Positions 10,984-24,247 of a stretch of 64,000 nt of DNA are shown piece after piece. Within the stretch, counting starts at the first letter, position 1, and each line of letters begins with the position of its first letter. The translations under genes and the position numbers were made by a program. The notes under the pieces are model-generated. The model had not been told where the DNA came from. It saw only the letters and a list, made by a program, of their open reading frames with translations, and ran no database searches. This DNA is from Cokeromyces recurvatus (Eukaryota > Mucoromycota > Mucoromycetes > Mucorales > Mucoraceae): positions 1 to 64,000 of the forward strand of contig NW_026251395.1 of the NCBI RefSeq assembly GCF_025118155.1, written 5' to 3'.

Positions 10984-11113
10984 ATTTCCCATATTCCCTT
11001 CTGTGTACTATTTTCGTACCGATGCCCCATCTTCATATTGGTGTCCCAATTTATTTTGGAAATGGCCAAAAAAAATTTTTTTTTATTGACCCAACCTAGT
11101 TTCTTCGACTGTA
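10984..11113. repeat. Right terminal inverted repeat of the Fanzor-like element
   Basis: Inverted copy of 8561-8690, ending CGACTGTA. In TnpB/Fanzor elements the guide RNA usually derives from the region after the nuclease gene, so 10924-11113 is where a relic would lie. No structure was verified. Confidence 0.82.
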
Positions 11114-11472
11114 AGATAGACTTCATATTGTCTAATACTAGGATGATTATGTAATAGAATACATTTTCTTTTTTAATAAAAAAAGTTTCGATAATACAAA
11201 ATCAATGTATATATTACAGTAATATTCAGACTAGATAAAGAATCATATCATTTAAAAAATAGTCTTTATTTGTGCTATTAACTTTTTTTTTTCTTCTTTT
11301 TTCTTCAGCTTCTTGAATGATGATCACACAGTCAAAATAAATTCAAACTGTAGAAACAAACCATGATTGGATAAAAAAAAAGCAGCTCACTGCCAAGATT
11401 TTCATTTTATTTTTTATTTTTTAAATTTTATCTCTTTTTTATTTTTTTTTTTTTTTCCTGAACAATTAAACA
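11114..11472. other. Upstream region of VPS4
   Basis: AT-rich with T tracts near 11440. Should hold the VPS4 promoter. No specific site can be supported. Confidence 0.4.
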
Positions 11473-13309
<1,837 letters not shown>

Positions 13310-13735
13310 TTATTATACTATACAATTTGTTAATCTATTTTATTCTTTAACCTTAATATATTTATATTTATATATACATATATGTTTTGCTATGATTATT
13401 AAGCAAAAAATATAAAACACTAATATTCTTTTGTTTTTATTATTATATAAAGTTTGCCAACAAAGAAAAAAAAAAGTAGCGTGATAACCATTAATTACAG
13501 CATTTTTGGATAGGTCAATTAATAATACAAATTTGAGAAGAAAAAAAAATAAATTTTCCGTGAAGTAAAAAAAAAAAAAAACCTCCCCGTGTTCGAAACG
13601 ACAATATTACTGTCCCTAGTGAGAGAACGCAGGGAGGCAATCTTGACCAGTGATTATCTCACTGAAGATTTGATGAATATTTGTATATTTTTATATTTTT
13701 TTTTTTTTTTTTGTGGTATAATATTCACATTCAGA
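13310..13735. other. Downstream region of VPS4
   Basis: AT-rich with A and T runs (13567-13580, 13696-13711). No gene seen. Confidence 0.4.
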
Positions 13736-14460
13736 CAGTATCCCACAGCTTTAGTAAGCTAAGACGCCATGACAGCTTATTATCGCAGGCGTAAAATTTC
13801 TTTGAAAGCATGATGAATGACAGATCTATTTTATATAAAAGCAAATATGTTGAATTAGTGTTAATAGAGCAGTAATAGCTTATTATTTTTAGAAGTTTCA
13901 AGTTCATTTACTAAAGGTACAATTAAATCATCACGTCTTTATCTATTCTTTTCACAATATATTTGGTGACTCCTTTGAACTTGACACTATCTTTATTGAA
14001 CATTCCATTCTCAAATGCTATAACTGGAATTTTCATCTTGATATTTTTTTTTTTAATTCTTCGTTCTTTGTTAACTTATGGTTAGGGCATAAAAGGGGGC
14101 TTGAAGCTATTATGTTCATTCTCATGACAGCTAGTTCAACTTTATTCTTCAGTACTATTTCCACTATTTTATCTTTTTTTCTTTTGCTGCTTCAATATAC
14201 TTGTTTCTTAACTTGCCCATTTTCATTTTCTTAGAACCAACCAATTTAAAAAATAAATGAACAACATAAGAATAATAATTTGTCTAATAAACAAGGGAAG
14301 AGAATACTTTAAATAGATGAAGAGGATTCAAGTTTTTCACATTTTAGAAAATACCCACTTTGCTCACAATCTTTGTATTTAGTAGCTGACATGAAACATT
14401 AATTTTAGTGATTAATTGTCGGTGGACAACTGAAAACTTATAATTATTTTTATTCATTTC
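13736..14460 (-). repeat. Dispersed repeat copy 2: decayed zinc-knuckle protein gene
   Basis: Diverged copy of 7743-8470 in the same orientation, 6 kb away on the other side of VPS4. On the minus strand it begins MSATKYKDCEQSGYFLKCEK. This is the same start as copy 1 (MSAIKCRDCGQSGYLSK), but the first cysteine of the knuckle is lost. The second knuckle is reduced to CHENEHNSF. It is more decayed than copy 1. Confidence 0.6.
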
Positions 14461-15403
14461 CACACTATTAATCAATTCAATGATATCATGTATCTTCTTC
14501 CTAAACACCAATATTTTATTATTATTATTTTATTTATTTTTTTCTAAAGAAAACATGTGTGAAAAGAAAAGAAAAAAAATATCATCAAAACAACATTATT
14601 CTTATTATTTTAACGCGTTTTCATCTTAACAAATAATATCACTTAATTTTTTTCAAGGCTATGGAATAAAAAAATACCAAAGATGCGTTTTAAAGCCATA
14701 AAGAAATTGTTAAAAAATAGGGGGTAATTAGTGTTCTAATTTTCTGCTTAATATAATCTATTATGGTAACCAAGTGAATTAAGTTATACAACGAAAAAAA
14801 GAAAGAGAGAGAGAACATACATATTGCATAAATCAATCATGTCCTTTTTAAGGATAAGCTTTGCATGTTATGCGCTCAAAGTTGACTATATTTATGCTAG
14901 AAAAAAAAACACCATTAAAATAATAATGAAAGCACACCCTTGCATGCATGAATGTTATTCATAAGGATTATTTAGCGTTAAATTGATATAGAAAACTATA
15001 AGGTAAACATACCATTTAAATGTATTCAGATAGTTGGAGATGATTACCATAGCTAGAGATCGACTTAAAATGATCTTCATATTCATCAATCTACCTCGTC
15101 TAATAAAATTAACCCTTCTAAAAAAAACATTTCCAGATCGTCTCAATCTTATCCAAAAATACTGTATTATCCAGTTACCAAAGACCCCGCAACTAACTTC
15201 TCTTTAATTAGTTTGTTGGGCAACTATCTGTATCATTTTACATGAAATGACTTATCTGTTTCATCGAATGTTTCCTCCTCCTCATCCTCCTCTTCCTGTT
15301 AATCTTGGTATCAAGTCGATCCTCCTGATATACTAGTGTAATTATACCGTCTCTGATTTCTTCTTTTTTTCCTCTCGACAATGGAGAGACTTTTATTACC
15401 TTT

Positions 15404-15437
<34 letters not shown>

Positions 15438-15653
15438 GCGACTAGGGCAATACAGCATAATAAAATTGATACGTGCTCACTTGTGCACCTTGGTCAAAAC
15501 ATCGACCATCCACATATTACATTTTATAGACATATTTTTAAATTCCGAAGCGACAAATGTGAAAAATTCGTCCGGAATGTGGGGTAAGTCACGTGACTTT
15601 CAGACAAGTTTTAAAACAATATGGAAATGGCAAAAAAAACAGGTCCAAAACAA
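14461..15653. other. Gene-free interval
   Basis: AT-rich, with short open frames only (for example 15381-15587 starting over a T tract). No recognisable domain, RNA or repeat. Confidence 0.4.
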
Positions 15654-15726
15654 GGTTCCATGATGTAATTGGTTAGCATTTAAGATTCTGATTCTTCGCA
15701 TCCGAGTTCGAGTCTCGGTGGGACCT
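15654..15726 (+). tRNA. tRNA-Gln (anticodon CUG)
   Basis: The cloverleaf can be folded by eye. Acceptor stem GGTTCCA pairs with TGGGACC. The D arm contains AATTGGTTA. The anticodon loop TTCTGAT is closed by AAGA/TCTT. The T arm is CCGAG-TTCGAGT-CTCGG. The loop places CTG at positions 34-36, giving Gln. The outermost anticodon-stem pair is a T-C mismatch. A pol III terminator-like TTTTCT follows at about 15731. No intron. Confidence 0.85.
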
Positions 15727-16359
15727 TTCCTTTTCTAACAAATAATTTTATGTATATGCACGGAATAAAGTTTTAGCCTCATTTTATTGTTGGTTGTGTT
15801 TGAATTTATACTTTATTAACAAAAAAAGAAAAAAAAATGACGATCCCTATGTGTTATCATCATATCAACTAAATGATGTAATTTTGTTTTTCCCTACAAC
15901 AATATTAGTAGTAGTTATGATAGGAACAATAACAAACACTTTATTGGTGTTACTTTGTTTTTTTTTTTATTTTATTTTCTAATAGTAATAATTATGAAGT
16001 ATACCACATGTATGTTTAAATAACTGCTGACAAAAAATGAAATTACACATTATATGTATATATTTAGAAGAAATCAGAATTCTTTGTTGTAGCTTAACTG
16101 ATAATGAACAACCTATAAACAGTGTTTGATATATATTTATCCTTTTTCTTTATAATACTATAATTATCATTATTTCTAAATCAAGAAAAAAATATATACA
16201 ATAAGGAAATAGGTACAAACAATAACATGTGGTAAAGCACACGAACAAATTATCTAATATGATAGTTTAAATATAAGATATAATTGGCTGTGTATGATTG
16301 GATTAGTAATGAACCAACAGTTGATGAAGGTATTACCACATATTTGTCATACACTATAC
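15727..16359. other. Gene-free interval
   Basis: AT-rich. The only open frame of note (15794-15982) is short and hydrophobic, with no support. Confidence 0.4.
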
Positions 16360-18109
16360 TATACCTTTTGCCAAAATGCTGTCGTAAGAAGAAAAAAAAA
16401 AATTAAAGTGTCGCACTTTAAAAAAAAAACCAGTGCCATATGTTTTTTAGAAAAAGAGTATCGCACAATCTAGGAAAATAGTATCGCAAATATTAATTGA
16501 AGAACGTGGCTATAAATGTGTATACCTTAAGCCCCGTTGAAATATTCTGGTCAAAAAGTTGAAGCTAGTATTAAAAGAAATCCTTCAGACTCTACGGATA
16601 GAATGACACCTTGTATAATGGATGCAATTACTTATATCACTCTTGAATATTGCCATAGTTGGATTAGACCCTCTGTAAGCTTTTTTATTGGTTATAATAT
16701 TGTTAACTTTTTTTTTTTTGAATAAACAGCTGTTTAAAGTTGCACTACCAGGCTCACTCATTCTTGTCTGGCAGCTGAAAAATGAAGTGAAAATCTTTTC
16801 ATCCGCCTTCATCAACAATTATCTATAATGATGAATACCATTAGAAACTAAACGATATGTATGATTTACTAAGTCCAATTTACTCCTAAGAATGCTGAGG
16901 TATGTAAAAGAGAACGAGAGGAATCAGGATAAACCATAGACCTGAACATAGAATAAGATATCATGTCGTGTCGTGTCGTACTGTATATAAAATTTATGGA
17001 CATTCATTGATTTAGACGTGTCAACTAAATAAGACATATGGCATCCATTCTAGATATTTATTTATAACCTTGATAAAAGATGTAAGCTGTGTCTGATACG
17101 GTAAAAGACACTAGAAACCTATACTCGGATCAAACAATAATTTTTTATTTTTTTATTTAAAACCTCAATCAGATTATTATAACACTCAATAGATAATCCA
17201 TATAGATCAGTACCTTGAATCAACAAGACGTATACTAACATTATTTCATAACAGTTGGTAAGGTCAAAAGAAAAATAAACATTGATAACGCAAAACTAAC
17301 ATTTTATTAAGAAACTGACGCACAAGCAGTTCAATTCATTGATGATATATGGTGTATCGATAACCCAAACAATCATGAAACTTACCAAAAGAAACAACTG
17401 ATAACAAAGCATTTTTTTTTTTTTTTGAATAGTTAGTTAAGTCAAATATACAGAAATAATTAGTTGAGAAAATTACAAAAAATTAGCTATTCAAGTGAAT
17501 TGGAAGTGTTAGCTGGATAGAAATGGTATAAATGAGGACTTTCGAGAATATTTGACAAGGCCCACTATAACAGGTTGTTTTGAATCAATCCATCTTGTAA
17601 CAGATCTCAACATCACCTAAGCTTTTTAATTACTTTTTTCATACTTCTTGACATTTTCTTGATTATAGTCAGTATGAAAACATACAAATTGCCGTATCCA
17701 TCTTTTAAATTACAAGAAACGTTAAAACATCTTGAAAGTGTTCCTTCTTTATGCAGTCACTTTCTTTATTTTGTTACGGGGGGGATAAAGATTTGGACTA
17801 AAAAAAGGTGCACTGGTGTTTATTGATTTTGAACAATTGAATCTAAATACTAAAATTTATGTTCTACAATAATATCAAAAGGTGGCTACGTCAACAAGAT
17901 TTCAAGATGTCTAAATAATTCAATTGTTTTGGAACATTGTCTAAATGGTTTCTTCTAGTTTCTAGAGTTCCAATTTACTGGAATAAAACGCATATTCTTA
18001 TTAAAAATATGTATAAATTTATTTGCGACATGTTTTTTTTTTTTTTTTTTGAAAAGCACGACACTATTTTCCTGAATTGTGGGATATTCTTCTTCTAAAA
18101 ACATATGAC

Positions 18110-18153
<44 letters not shown>

Positions 18154-18180
18154 TGCGACATCATTTTGGCAAAAGGTGTA
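16360..18180. mobile_element. Second decayed DNA transposon with long terminal inverted repeats
   Basis: The left end at 16360-16500 and the reverse complement of about 18020-18180 match: TACCTTTTGCCAAAATG against CACCTTTTGCCAAAATG, then a shared CATATGTTTTTTAGAA-like block. GTATCGCAC / GTGTCGCAC motifs are repeated in the subterminal region. TA flanks both ends (16360-16361, 18179-18180), again compatible with TA target duplication. The right end is expanded by poly-A/T (18114-18150, 18032-18050). The 1.5-kb interior holds only broken frames, such as QAVQFIDDIWCIDNPNNHET and FKLQETLKHLESVPSLCSHF on the plus strand. I cannot assign these to a transposase family. Confidence 0.65.
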
Positions 18181-18982
18181 ATAATAGAGATCTGGGACTG
18201 ATAGAAAAAAAAAAATTACACATTTCTCCTAAAATAGAGCTATTAAACGAGTAAAGTAATAACAGTATTTAATTGGATAAAGTTATACTAAAACCCCACA
18301 AAAATAATATGTATTTTTGATCTGACCTTTTTATTTACACAATCATATTAAAGGAAAACTGTTTATCCATACTATTCATTATTAAAACAGGTTGAAAGAT
18401 TATTATTTTAAACAAATGTATTTAATAATATGCTTCTGACTTTTCTAAAGACAAATGATTTGATCATTTAATTTATACTTTTTTTCAAATATGATTATTA
18501 TGACGCATGTATAGTAGCAAACTATTTTAGAGTTATTAGTTTATTAGTAGTAGAGGCATGCTTATAAAAATAAACCGGAGAGTCAAAATAGACTACTACT
18601 AGATGTCTCTTTTAAAATTAAAATAATCTAAACTTTATTAAATCCTTCTTTTGTTAGAATTAAAGACTTTCTTGTTAAGAAGAGGTAAGGTCAAATAAGC
18701 GAATCCCTCATCAAAAAATAGAAATAAATGACTATCTTTTCCCCGTTCCTTTTATATATAAATATATTTGTATTATTATTTCCGCAAAAAATGTATACAT
18801 ATTATATAGAATTTTTAGATTTATAAAAAAAAAACGTGGTTGCGGACTTGACCGAAAAAAGAAGTTATTATTTTTCAATTTAGAAAATAAAGTAAAATAA
18901 AATAAATAATTTCTTGATCTTCTTTAATAAAAAGAAAATAAAATAGAAAAAAGGGTTTCAATGTTATCAAAACGATATTTTG

Positions 18983-19016
<34 letters not shown>

Positions 19017-20387
19017 ACTACTACTACATGTGCTTCCTTTTTTCTTTTTTTATCTATTTCTATTTTTTCTTTTTGTCAAATACATACTTGTATTACAACG
19101 GTAGAATGTTTTTATATTCTATTTTGTGACGCGTGCGAATAGCATGAATACATTCCTTTTAATTGGATAATAAAAGCGTTGTTATTGAATCTTGATTGCC
19201 CATCATATTACGAATTTGCATATTCATAAAGTCTACATAATTTACAGATAGATACTGTCACATGATTTATTTCTTTCTAGTAAAAATCATAGTAATAGCT
19301 CTTGTTTTAGATTATTATTATTTTTTTTTTTTTTGGACAAGTTCCCTCATCTACTATCTCTTCTTCCGTTCACCGACCCGAGTTACTTGTATAAAAAAAA
19401 AAAAGAGAAAGAAAAGACAAATTCCCTCAATAAAATATGTATTAAAAGCAAACAATAAACATTTATCAGTGATGATGACCAATTTTTTTTTTCTAAAAAA
19501 AGGAGGATGATATAATTGTTTAAAATTAGAAAGAAAGGAGAAGATAAAAAAGATATAAAATCAGAGTAAATAAAATAAAACAAAAGAATGCTTTGAAAGG
19601 GATTTAGTATTTTATTAACTACTTGATTTTATAAAATAAATTTCTTTTACTAATGTGTAAACACTTTACGAGTCATTTTTTTTTATCTTTTTTTTTTCTG
19701 TAAACAAGGTACATGTTCAAAAAAGTTGATTTGTTTACAGATCAAGAAAAAAAAAAAACTTGATTTTGAATGAAATAAAACTCTTCTTTCCAAGTTTACA
19801 CTTTTGTGTTAGTTTGGTTTGTTTGTTAAGGTCGCTTTTTACAGAAACGGGAAAGCTGATTGACAGAGCGGGCAAAAGCGGGGTGACATGAATATCCTAT
19901 TTCTTTTAAATACCAATGACCATTTTTGATCATGTCATTGGTACATTTTTATTACCGATTCTATAGAGTGAAGCTTCACTACTATATATTGATAGTATTA
20001 TAAAATTGGCTTGAGGAGAATCTATACTTGATTAGGAAAGAGAAATTACTTTTTTTTTTGATAACTTTTCCCCCTGCCCGTGCTGAGTTAGTCTAATCAT
20101 ATCTCTGTGTAATAAACTTCACTTTTAGATATAAATACTTGAATAAATTTCAACTTTCGTCTTAACTTTTTTCCCTTTTTCTTGTTTTTTGTTTCTTTTT
20201 AACCAACTCTTTTTTTTTTCTTTTTACCTTCATTTATTTTATTCTTTAACTTCGTAAAACCTTTACACAGTAAATCTATATAAAACAAAAAAGAGAGGAA
20301 GTTGGATTCAAGTTTTTCCCTTTTTTTATTATATATTGCCTTGCCTTAATTTTTTTTTGTACATTCTAACAAACCATTAAATCAATT
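18181..20387. other. Gene-free interval and upstream region of the H+-ATPase gene
   Basis: About 2.2 kb with long A/T tracts (for example A30 near 18982) and pyrimidine-rich blocks at 20170-20260 just before the ATPase start. Such CT-rich leaders are common before highly expressed fungal genes. No separate gene is supportable. Confidence 0.45.
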
Positions 20388-23300
20388 ATGATTGAAAAAA
20401 CCGAGACACACGGCAATGAAGCTATTGCTGATAAAACTGTTCCTCAAAAAGCAAACATGTCAGGCAACCTTACAACTTTAACTGTCGAAGAGCTTTATGA
20501 CAAGGACAAGTTTGACTTATCAACTATGGAACCTGGAGATATCTTCGAGCTTTTACAGTACGTATAATTTTTTTTTCTTCTTATTTGTTCCCATTTCTTT
20601 TTTTAGATTCCCTTTTTTTTTTTTCTATTCTTTCTTTCTATTCTTTCTATCTTATTATTTGTATGTTTATATCCCTATTTTCTCCTTAATTATAAACTAT
20701 TATCCCAAATAATTAACCTTCTTTTCCACATGTCCCTTGAATTTTTTATTTTTATCTTTTTTTTTTTTGGGTTTTGTTTATGTTTTCTCTCTTCATAATT
20801 TTCTTTTGATTTAATTAATTTGATTGTACCTTAATTTGTTTCAAACAAACAATTTTTTTTTTATTTCCCCGGGATCAAGTATATTATTTTTAGTAAAAAA
20901 TTTGTGTCATATTTAATTGTTAACGTCACTTTTTTTTTTTTTTTTTTTTTGAACCCTGTAGAACATCTGTCAATGGTTTAACTTCCGAAGAAGCTGCTCG
21001 TCGTGTTGAAAAATTTGGCCGTAATAAGCTCGAAACAAAGGATGTAAATCCCATTCTTCAATTTTTGGGCTTTATGTGGAACCCTCTTTCATGGGTTATG
21101 GAAGCTGCTGCTATTGTCTCTATTGCTCTTTCAAATGGTGATGGTCAACCTCCTGATTATCCTGATTTTATTGGTATCGTTCTTCTCTTGTTAGCGAATG
21201 CAACAATTGGTTTTATGGAAGAACGTCAAGCAGGTAATGCTGTTAAGGCTCTTATGGCCTCTCTTGCTCCTGAATGTAAAGTAAAACGTGATGGTGAATG
21301 GAAGACTTTAGAAGCTGCTGAATTGGTTCCTGGTGATATCATCTCCATTAAGCTTGGTGACGTTGTCCCTGCTGATGGTCGTCTTGTTGCCGCTCATGGT
21401 CAAGTTTCTGTTGATCAAGCCGCTCTTACTGGTGAATCTTTACCTGCGAGTAAAGAAGCTGGTGATGAAGTCTTCTCTGGTTCTACTGTCAAACAAGGTG
21501 AAGCTGAAGCCATTGTCATTGGTACTGGTACCAATACTTTCTTCGGTCGTGCTGCTAAACTTGTCGGTGACGCTGGTGATGATGTAGGTCACTTGCAAAC
21601 TATTTTGGCCAAGATTGGTAACTTCTGTCTCTGTACTATTAGTATCTTCATTGTCATTGAAATTCTTGTCATGTATCCTAAATTTCGTTACAAGTATAGA
21701 ACAGGTATCGATAATATCCTTGTCTTGCTTATTGGTGGTATCCCGATTGCTATGCCTACCGTCCTTTCTGTCACTCTCGCTATTGGTGCTAAGCAACTTG
21801 CTGAACATAAGGCTATTGTCACCCGTATCACAGCTATTGAAGAGATGGCTGCTGTCACGATCTTATGTTCTGATAAGACCGGTACCCTCACTTTGAATAA
21901 ATTGATTGTCGATAAGCCCACTATCAAATGCTATTCTGAATATAATGGTGACGATATCATCCTCTTATCTGCTTATGCCTCTCGTACTGAAAACCAAGAT
22001 GCTATCGATTTCTGTATTGTCAATTCTTTACCTGATCCTAAGCTCGCTCGTGAGAATATTGAGGAATTGGAATTCAAACCCTTCAATCCTGTTGTGAAAC
22101 GTACTGAGATTACTTACAGACGTAAATCGGATGGTGCTATTCTTCGTGTAACAAAGGGTATGTCTCATACCATCCTTGACCTCTGTTCCCGTGATAAGAA
22201 TGAAGAACAAATTAAGGCCCTTAATGATGATGTGGATGAATTTGCTCGTCGTGGTCTTCGTGCCCTTGCTGTCGCTGTTGATGAAGTCCCCACAGGCGGT
22301 GTTGAAGATGAAGGCTTGGGTTTCCGTCTTATCGGTCTCTTGCCTATCTATGATCCTCCTCGTTCTGATACCAAGGAAACAATTGATCGTGCTATCGCTC
22401 TTGGTGTTGCAGTGAAGATGATTACGGGTGATCAACTTGCTATCGCTAAGGAAACAGGTCGTCGTCTTGGTATGGGTGATAATATGTTCTTGTCCAAGAC
22501 CTTGAAGGATGGTCCTCCCGCTGGTTCCGGCTACACAGATGTTGATCAAATGGTTCTTCACGCTGATGGTTTTGCTGGTGTCTATCCTGAACACAAGTAT
22601 GAAATTGTTGAACGTCTTCAAGCTATGGGTCATATGACAGCCATGACAGGTGACGGTGTCAATGATGCCCCTGCTCTCTCTAAATCCAATGTAGGTATCG
22701 CTGTCGCAGACGCTACAGATGCCGCTCGTTCCGCTGCTGATATCGTCTTGACCGAACCTGGTCTCTCTGTCATCATTGAAGCCATCATTGGTTCTCGTCA
22801 AATTTTCCAACGTATGCGTAACTATTCTATTTATACCTGTTCCGTGACGATTCGTGTTGTCGTTGGCTTTGCTATCCTCTGTTTTGCCTTCCAATTCAAT
22901 TTCCCTCCCTTCATGGTCTTGATCCTTGCCATTCTTAACGATGGTACTATCATGACGATCTCTACCGATCGTGTCAAGCCTTCTCCTTACCCTGATTCAT
23001 GGAATTTGAGAGAAATTTTCACTTATGCTATCTTCTATGGTCTTTACCTTACTGCCTCTACTGTTGCCTTCTTCGCCGTCATCTATAATACAACCTTCTT
23101 TGAATCTCATTTCAGTCTTCCTCACATCTTTTCTCCTGAGGGTGTTGAAGAAAAGTATGTCAACCATGGTATCTATCATTCCGTCATTTACCTTCAAGTC
23201 TCTACTATCTCTCAAGCCCTGATCTTCATCACTCGTTCACGTGGCTTCTTCTTCTCTGAACGTCCCTCGATCATGTTAATGATTGCCTTCGTGGTAGCTC

Positions 23301-23722
23301 AACTTGTCGCTACCTTTATCGCCGTCTATGCTGATTGGCCATTCACTAGTATTGAAGGTTGTGGATGGAACTGGGCAGGTATCGTTTGGATTTGGAATAT
23401 CATCTGGTTCTTGCCTATGGATTTCATTAAATTCGGTATGCGTTATGTCTTTGAACCCAAGAATGATTTGAAGAAGACCAAGACACCAATGGCTGGTCAA
23501 TCACGTCGTGCCTCTGCCATGTCCGGTGCCTCCTCCGCTCGTTACTATGCTAATCGTACTCGTTCCCTCAAATCTCTTGAACGTCCTCAAAACTTTGGTA
23601 AAAAGCTTTTGGGTATGAACAAAAAGATGAGCATGGATGCTAAAGAAATGCGTCGCTTCTCTTCCGTTCAAACAAATCATGCTGCTCAAGTCTTGAATAA
23701 TAATAATCACACAAGCTCATAG
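20388..23722 (+). CDS. PMA1: Plasma-membrane H+-ATPase, P3A type
   Basis: Two exons, 20388-20557 and 20962-23722; 976 aa. It pumps protons out of the cell with ATP and energises nutrient uptake. Seen: actuator loop TGESLP; phosphorylation motif CSDKTGTLT (aspartate at about residue 361); the KGMSHTIL nucleotide-binding segment; MITGDQLAIAKETG; hinge motif GDGVNDAPALSKSNVGIAV; and about ten membrane segments. The C-terminal tail after the last helix is rich in Ser/Arg and may be the regulatory R-domain (RRASAMSGASSARYY). The single 404-nt intron lies after the N-terminal cytoplasmic segment. Codon use is clearly biased (many GTC, ATC, CGT, GCC codons) compared with neighbours, as expected for an abundant protein. 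Intact. Confidence 0.97.
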
Positions 23723-24247
23723 AATATTTTTAGTTTTTACTTTTTTTTTTTTTTCGACAATAATAATATAATTTTTTCCTTTTTTCTTTACCGTGTATAT
23801 TTTTTCTTTTTTTTAATTACTTATAAACTTTTAATTTAGAAAAAAAAATGATTTACGTAATCTTTATTTTATATAATAATAACTTTGAATGTTTTAAAGG
23901 AAAAAAAAAAGAAAAATGACTTGTCTCTTATTTTTTGATTTGGAACCTACTTGTTATTGTTCTATATAATAACTGCGAATAGAAACTGTAGTCCTTTCCA
24001 TAAAAAGTGGATATTTCTGATGACTACTTTATATGCCAAGACCTTTTTTTCTTCTTCTACTACTTCTCAAGCAATAAATAAACAAAAAATGCAAATGATT
24101 ATTTTATTTTATTTTATTATACAACGTGTGAAAAGATAAATCCAATTTTTATTATAAGTATTATTATTATTTGATATGGGTATTTTTTTTTTGTTTTTGT
24201 TTTTGTTCTTTTTTTTTTTTTTTCTTAATTGTACAGAAAAAAAAAAG
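23723..24247. other. Convergent 3' regions of PMA1 and the GATA-factor gene
   Basis: AT-rich, with T tracts and A tracts. Both flanking genes end here. No gene seen. Confidence 0.45.

Larger units (their letters stand above)
8561..11113 (+). mobile_element. TIR-flanked DNA transposon carrying a broken Fanzor (TnpB-like) gene
   Basis: The two ends are long inverted repeats: about 130 bp at 8561-8690 and the reverse complement at 10984-11113. The outermost 22 bases are identical at both ends and include ACAGTCGAAGAAACTAGG. Similarity then continues with indels (GGTCAATAAAA, ATTTCCAAAATAAATTGG). A TA dinucleotide abuts both ends (8561-8562 and 11112-11113), as for Tc1/mariner-type insertion, where the unit would begin CAGTCGAAG. 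The subterminal region repeats GGGACAC. The interior encodes a Fanzor-like protein in several broken frames and no other transposase that I can recognise. Eukaryotic TnpB homologues (Fanzors) are known passengers of several DNA transposon types. Confidence 0.8.

Noticed and set aside
22028..22894. 288-codon minus-strand frame inside PMA1
   Set aside because: Opposite-strand shadow of a biased, highly expressed gene; no domain and no start context.
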